Assembly: GCA_026770575.1 (NCBI GenBank)
Contig: MU657228.1
Span: 195,734-226,727 of the forward strand
DNA length: 30,994 nucleotides
Reading direction: 5' to 3'
From: Pelagophyceae sp. CCMP2097
Lineage: Eukaryota > Sar > Pelagophyceae
The position numbers and the translations under genes were made by a program. The notes beneath the pieces were generated by a model. The model was given only the letters and a program-made list of their open reading frames with translations. It made no database searches and had not been told where the DNA came from. This document shows, in pieces, positions 27,737 to 30,994 of the stretch. Position 1 is the stretch's first letter. Every line of letters starts with the position of its first letter.

Positions 27737-30073
27737 ATGGGGCGGTGCGTCGCCGCGGCGGTGCTGCTCTGCGGCGCCGACGCGCTCTTGGCGCCCGCGG
27801 GGCTCCGGCCGGCGCGCGCGCTTGGCGGCGCCACGCGCCTCCGCGCGTCCGTCGACGTCGAGGTCAAGACGGAAACGTCCAAGGGTGCGTGCCGACGCCG
27901 CGCGCCGCTCTCCAAGAAGCGCACGCCGCTCTCCAAGAAGCGCCCGCCTTCATACCGCGTTTTGGAGCCTCGAGGCGTCTCCGTAGGCGTCACGGCGCTC
28001 CCGGGCGCGCCCGAGCGGTGGCGCAAGTCGACGTGCGTCCCCCGGCGCCCTCGCTCGTCTGGACGGATGCCCGTAGGAAGCAGCTGGCGACGCTGGGCCC
28101 GGCCTCTTCTTCGCCCGCGATGCTGGAGAAGCTGTTTGCAGCAGGCGTCGACATCTTCCGCCTCAACTTCTCCCACGGCTCGCACGCCGAAAAGGCCGCG
28201 TTGGTGGACCTGATCCGCACGTTGGAGGCCAAGTACGAGCACCCGATTGCGATTCTGGCTGACTTGCAGGGCCCAAAGCTGCGCGTCGGCGTGTTCGACG
28301 CGGACAAGATCACTCTTGTGGCGGGCCAGAGCTTCCGGTGCGTTTGTGCATTCGAGCCACCGCTCCGGACTTTGATGATTAGCTTCGACCTCGAGGACGA
28401 GCCCGGGTCGGCGTCGCGAGTGACGCTGCCGCACCCGGAAATCATCCAGACGCTCCGCCCGGGAGACACGCTGCTCATCGACGACGGCAAGCTCCGCTTG
28501 ACGGTCACGGCGAACTCGCCGGGCGCGGTGGACACGGTGGTGAACGTCGGCGGGTCGATTTCTGACCGCAAGGGTGTCAACACCCCCTCGATCGTGCTGC
28601 CCATCTCGCCTTTGACGCCCAAGGACCGCGCGGACCTCGACTTCCTGCTGACGCTGCAGGTCGACTGGGTCGCTCTTTCCTTTGTTCAGCGGCCTTCGGA
28701 CATTGAAGAACTGCAGAACCTCATCTCAGCGCACCCTTCGGGCCGCGACGTCTTCATCATGGCCAAGTTGGAGAAGCCCGCCGCCGTGGCCGACGGCACT
28801 TTGGAGAAGATCGTCCAGCTCTGCGACGGCATCATGGTCGCGCGCGGCGACTTGGGCGTGGAGATGTGCCCGGAGGACGTCCCGGTCCTGCAGAAGAAGA
28901 TCATCAACGTCTGCCGCGCTCTCGGCAAGCCCGTCGTCGTCGCCACGCAGATGCTCGAGTCCATGATCGACTCGCCGACGCCGACGCGCGCCGAGTGTTC
29001 GGACATTGCCACGGCCATCTACGACGGCGCGGATGCCGTCATGCTTTCCGCAGAGTCCGCCGCCGGGTCGTACCCGGAGGAAGCGGTGACCATGCAACGC
29101 CGAGTCATCTCGCGCGTCGAGGCCGACGCCGGCTACCGTACGTCACGTCGGAGAACCGAAGACGGCAGAGATCACTGCGAGGGGGACATCCGAAACGCTT
29201 GGCGTCACCGCGCTTGCCTCTAGGCCTCGCGCAGACTCTGGGCGTGGCAGCGCCGCAGGCGACTGCGACGGACGCGATCACGTACGCGGCTCGTCAGATC
29301 GTTGAAACGATTGCCGCCAAGTGTTTAATCGTCTTCACGCAGAGCGGCACGACGGTACGTGTGTCCAAAGTCGTCTCCGCGAGGCCAGAGGGCGGCCCGA
29401 TCCGCTGCGGATGGCTTTCCAATCGCAAGGCGCGTAGGTGCTGCGCGCCTCCAAGGGCCGGCCGTCGGTGCCGATCTTGGCGCTGACGCCGTCGCCGGAG
29501 ACGGCACGCAAGCTGGCTCTGGCGTGGGGCGTCTACGCCCGTGTCATCGAGCCCGCCGATAGCGACGACGACTTCCAGGACATCCTCTTCAAGGCCGTGG
29601 AGACGGCAAAGGGCATCGGGTACGTTGCAGCGCCGTTGCGAAGTACGACCGACGCCAGAGGCGGGGGTCCTCTGGATCTGCGGGGCCCTCATGGGTCTTC
29701 GGCCTCGGGAGACCGGGTCCTCGACGAAAGCCTTGGAGGCGTGCCTTTGCGCGACCTCGAGAGACGTGCCTATGAAACGGACGCCGCCGCAGCTTCCTCG
29801 ACCTCCCGACGGACCTCGCAGTCGTCACCGCGGGCCTGCCGCTGCAGACGCCGGGCGCCGCAAACGTCCTCCGCGTCGTGCGCAAACGCGCCCCATAACC
29901 GAAAACCCGAAGACTTGGAACCAAAGCAGTCGGAACGAGACGCGGTTTCTTGTGCGGCAAGTCAATGAGTGGCCTTTGGAAATGGCATGACGATTTACCG
30001 CTAGGTGCCCGCCGCGGGCCCGCTGGAGTGGCCCGAGTCGCTCTGCTACCCGGACAAAGAGGAATGCATCTAA
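27737..30073 (+). CDS. PYK: Pyruvate kinase, plastid-targeted, bacterial-like type, six or seven exons
   Basis: Makes pyruvate and ATP from phosphoenolpyruvate. Exons 27737-27884, 28028-28337, 28383-29137, 29224-29354, 29438-29619 and 29793-29898 give 543 residues with all phases consistent. The leader MGRCVAAAVLLCGADALLAPAG is a signal peptide with an ASAFAP-like site (ADA-LLAP), implying the plastid. Motifs: LATLGPASSSPAMLEKLFAAG, FRLNFSHG, ILADLQGPKLRVG, DEPGSASRVTLPHPEI, GDTLLIDDGKLRL, FIMAKLEKPAAV (catalytic Lys), IMVARGDLGVEM, KPVVVATQMLESMIDSPTPTRAE, DGADAVMLSAESAAGSYPEEAV, FTQSGTT and ILALTPSPETARKLALAWGVY. DLQGPKLR and SAESAAG are of bacterial (proteobacteria-like) type. Two endings fit: KRAP then TAA at 29896, or splicing of 29878-30004 (gtgcgc...gctag) to VPAAGPLEWPESLCYPD, ending at 30073. 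The second intron (45 nt) is in frame and stop-free, so it is easily missed. Confidence 0.93.
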
Positions 30074-30716
30074 TTGCGCTTCCGGACCCAAGGAATGCTG
30101 CAATAATGCATCTAAATTGCGGCCACTAAATTCGCCGTTTCTGATGCCGGTTTGTATTTGCTGTGACGCATGGGCGGCGCGAAGACGGCCTCTTTCGCCC
30201 GAGGCATCAGACACCCAGGGGGCATCTTAAGCCCACCACACTCTCAAGTCGAGGGTCCGGAAGCGCACCGGCGACGAAGACGCGCGGCCGCGAGCAAGGA
30301 AACCCCGCAGAGGCCCGGCCCGAGTCGAGGCCCGGATGCCCACCGCCATTGCGAGCATGGCTTCGAGTATGCGACTGGGCGTTGGGGGCTTTGAGAGGGT
30401 TTGAGGGTGACATGAATATCCGGAAAGGGGACTCGATGAGCCGCCGGTAGGGCGTCGTCTCTTACGGGGATTCGCCGGATGCGTCTTCCAATCCGGATGG
30501 TCGCACGAGCCGCAAGCGGGAGGTGGTCACAACAGTCGGCCGGGGCCCTGTGCGCGTCGCAGACGCAGCAGGGCTTGCGCATAACGGCTGCCGGCGGGTC
30601 GTCCATGTCGTAGTCCGTCAAGTGCGTTTGCACTGTCGTCACCTCCAGCTGGACGTGTTCTTCGAGCCGAGTGAGGGGACGGCGCGGCGAGCTCGGCGGC
30701 GAGTGCCCACTTGTAC
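30074..30716. other. Interval downstream of pyruvate kinase, with a possible minus-strand exon
   Basis: On the minus strand, about 30695 to 30466, one frame reads LEEHVQLEVTTVQTHLTDYD, then PCCVCDAHRAPADCCDHLP, up to a consensus donor gtaagagacg. The clustered cysteines and the good donor suggest an exon of an unknown gene, but no start or partner exon is identified. The rest shows no features. Confidence 0.35.
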
Positions 30717-30956
30717 CGTCTCCACGACTCTCTCTCTCTCCTAACACATTACCATCCACTCGCTCATACTGAGGGAGTGCTTTCCCCGGGTCTACAGGGC
30801 TCAGGGGGAAACGGGTTATGGGCGACCCAAAAAGAGGTCTACTGCAGACGAGTGCACCGTTTCCCCCTGAGCCCTGTAGACCCGGGGAAAGCACTCCTGC
30901 TCAGTATGAGCGAGTGGATGGTAATGTGTTAGGAGAGAGAGAGAGTCGTGGAGACG
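30717..30956. repeat. Near-perfect inverted repeat with arms of about 100 bp
   Basis: The left arm 30717-30814 and right arm 30857-30956 are reverse complements except for a 2-bp indel near the middle (catactgagggagtgc against catactgagcaggagtgc). The loop is 42 bp. The outer part of each arm has a (CT)n/(GA)n tract, and the inner part contains CCCCGGGTCTACAGGGCTCA. It could be a fold-back or MITE-like element, a source of double-stranded RNA, or an assembly artefact near a sequence end. Confidence 0.92.
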
Positions 30957-30994
30957 CTCCCCCGCTCGCGCGCCGGAGGTACGGGAGGCACGCG

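Noticed and set aside
1..30994. CRISPR array, prophage, operon or toxin-antitoxin system
   Set aside because: Spliced eukaryotic genes, alternating strands and no regularly spaced repeat-spacer structure argue against any prokaryotic system.

Overview
The window is GC-rich nuclear DNA of a eukaryote. Genes are short, closely packed and frequently on alternating strands. Most are split by small introns: the spliced models below use introns of 42-197 nt whose phases all match, giving uninterrupted reading frames. Two enzymes, dihydroxy-acid dehydratase and pyruvate kinase, start with a hydrophobic leader followed by an ASAFAP-like motif. That motif is typical of algae with a secondary, red-derived plastid, so a photosynthetic stramenopile (for example a pelagophyte) is my best guess. 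A haptophyte cannot be excluded, and no species is claimed.

Layout. 1-723: 3' part of a fructose-2,6-bisphosphatase (PFKFB-type) gene. 905-1997: a minisatellite beside a gene for a secreted-looking protein with ANQLNPNN repeats (minus strand). 2082-3242: a lower-GC, gene-poor stretch with a cluster of 12-bp palindromes. 3243-7777: a small 2OG-Fe(II) dioxygenase, a seven-bladed WD40 protein (minus), and a MYND/SET-like/TPR/dioxygenase fusion. 7813-8430: a small unknown gene and dispersed repeats. 8431-10613: an RNA-binding protein (RRM, about ten 37-residue repeats, RAP domain) whose RAP domain is broken by a 25-bp tandem duplication. 10880-12091: PP2C phosphatase (minus). 12893-13441: MYCBP in five tiny exons. 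13951-16471: plastid-type dihydroxy-acid dehydratase in seven exons (minus). 16615-17858: a METTL13-like methyltransferase. 18325-19845: a membrane-anchored Cys/His-rich protein. 20055-21342: an FkbM-type methyltransferase. 21510-22012: a COMM-domain protein (minus). 22171-23305: an FKBP-TPR immunophilin ending in a CaaX box. 23682-25811: a MAPKKK-like kinase (minus). 26220-27341: an F-box protein. 27737-30073: plastid-type pyruvate kinase in six or seven exons. 30717-30956: a near-perfect inverted repeat with arms of about 100 bp.

The genes do not form an operon. Loose functional links are carbon metabolism (PFKFB, pyruvate kinase, and dihydroxy-acid dehydratase, which acts downstream of pyruvate in branched-chain amino acid synthesis), signalling (PP2C, MAPKKK, FKBP) and protein modification (two methyltransferases, two dioxygenases, the MYND/SET-like fusion, F-box and COMM proteins). 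Several neighbours are head-to-head and must share short promoter regions. All assignments come from reading motifs by eye; no database search was run.
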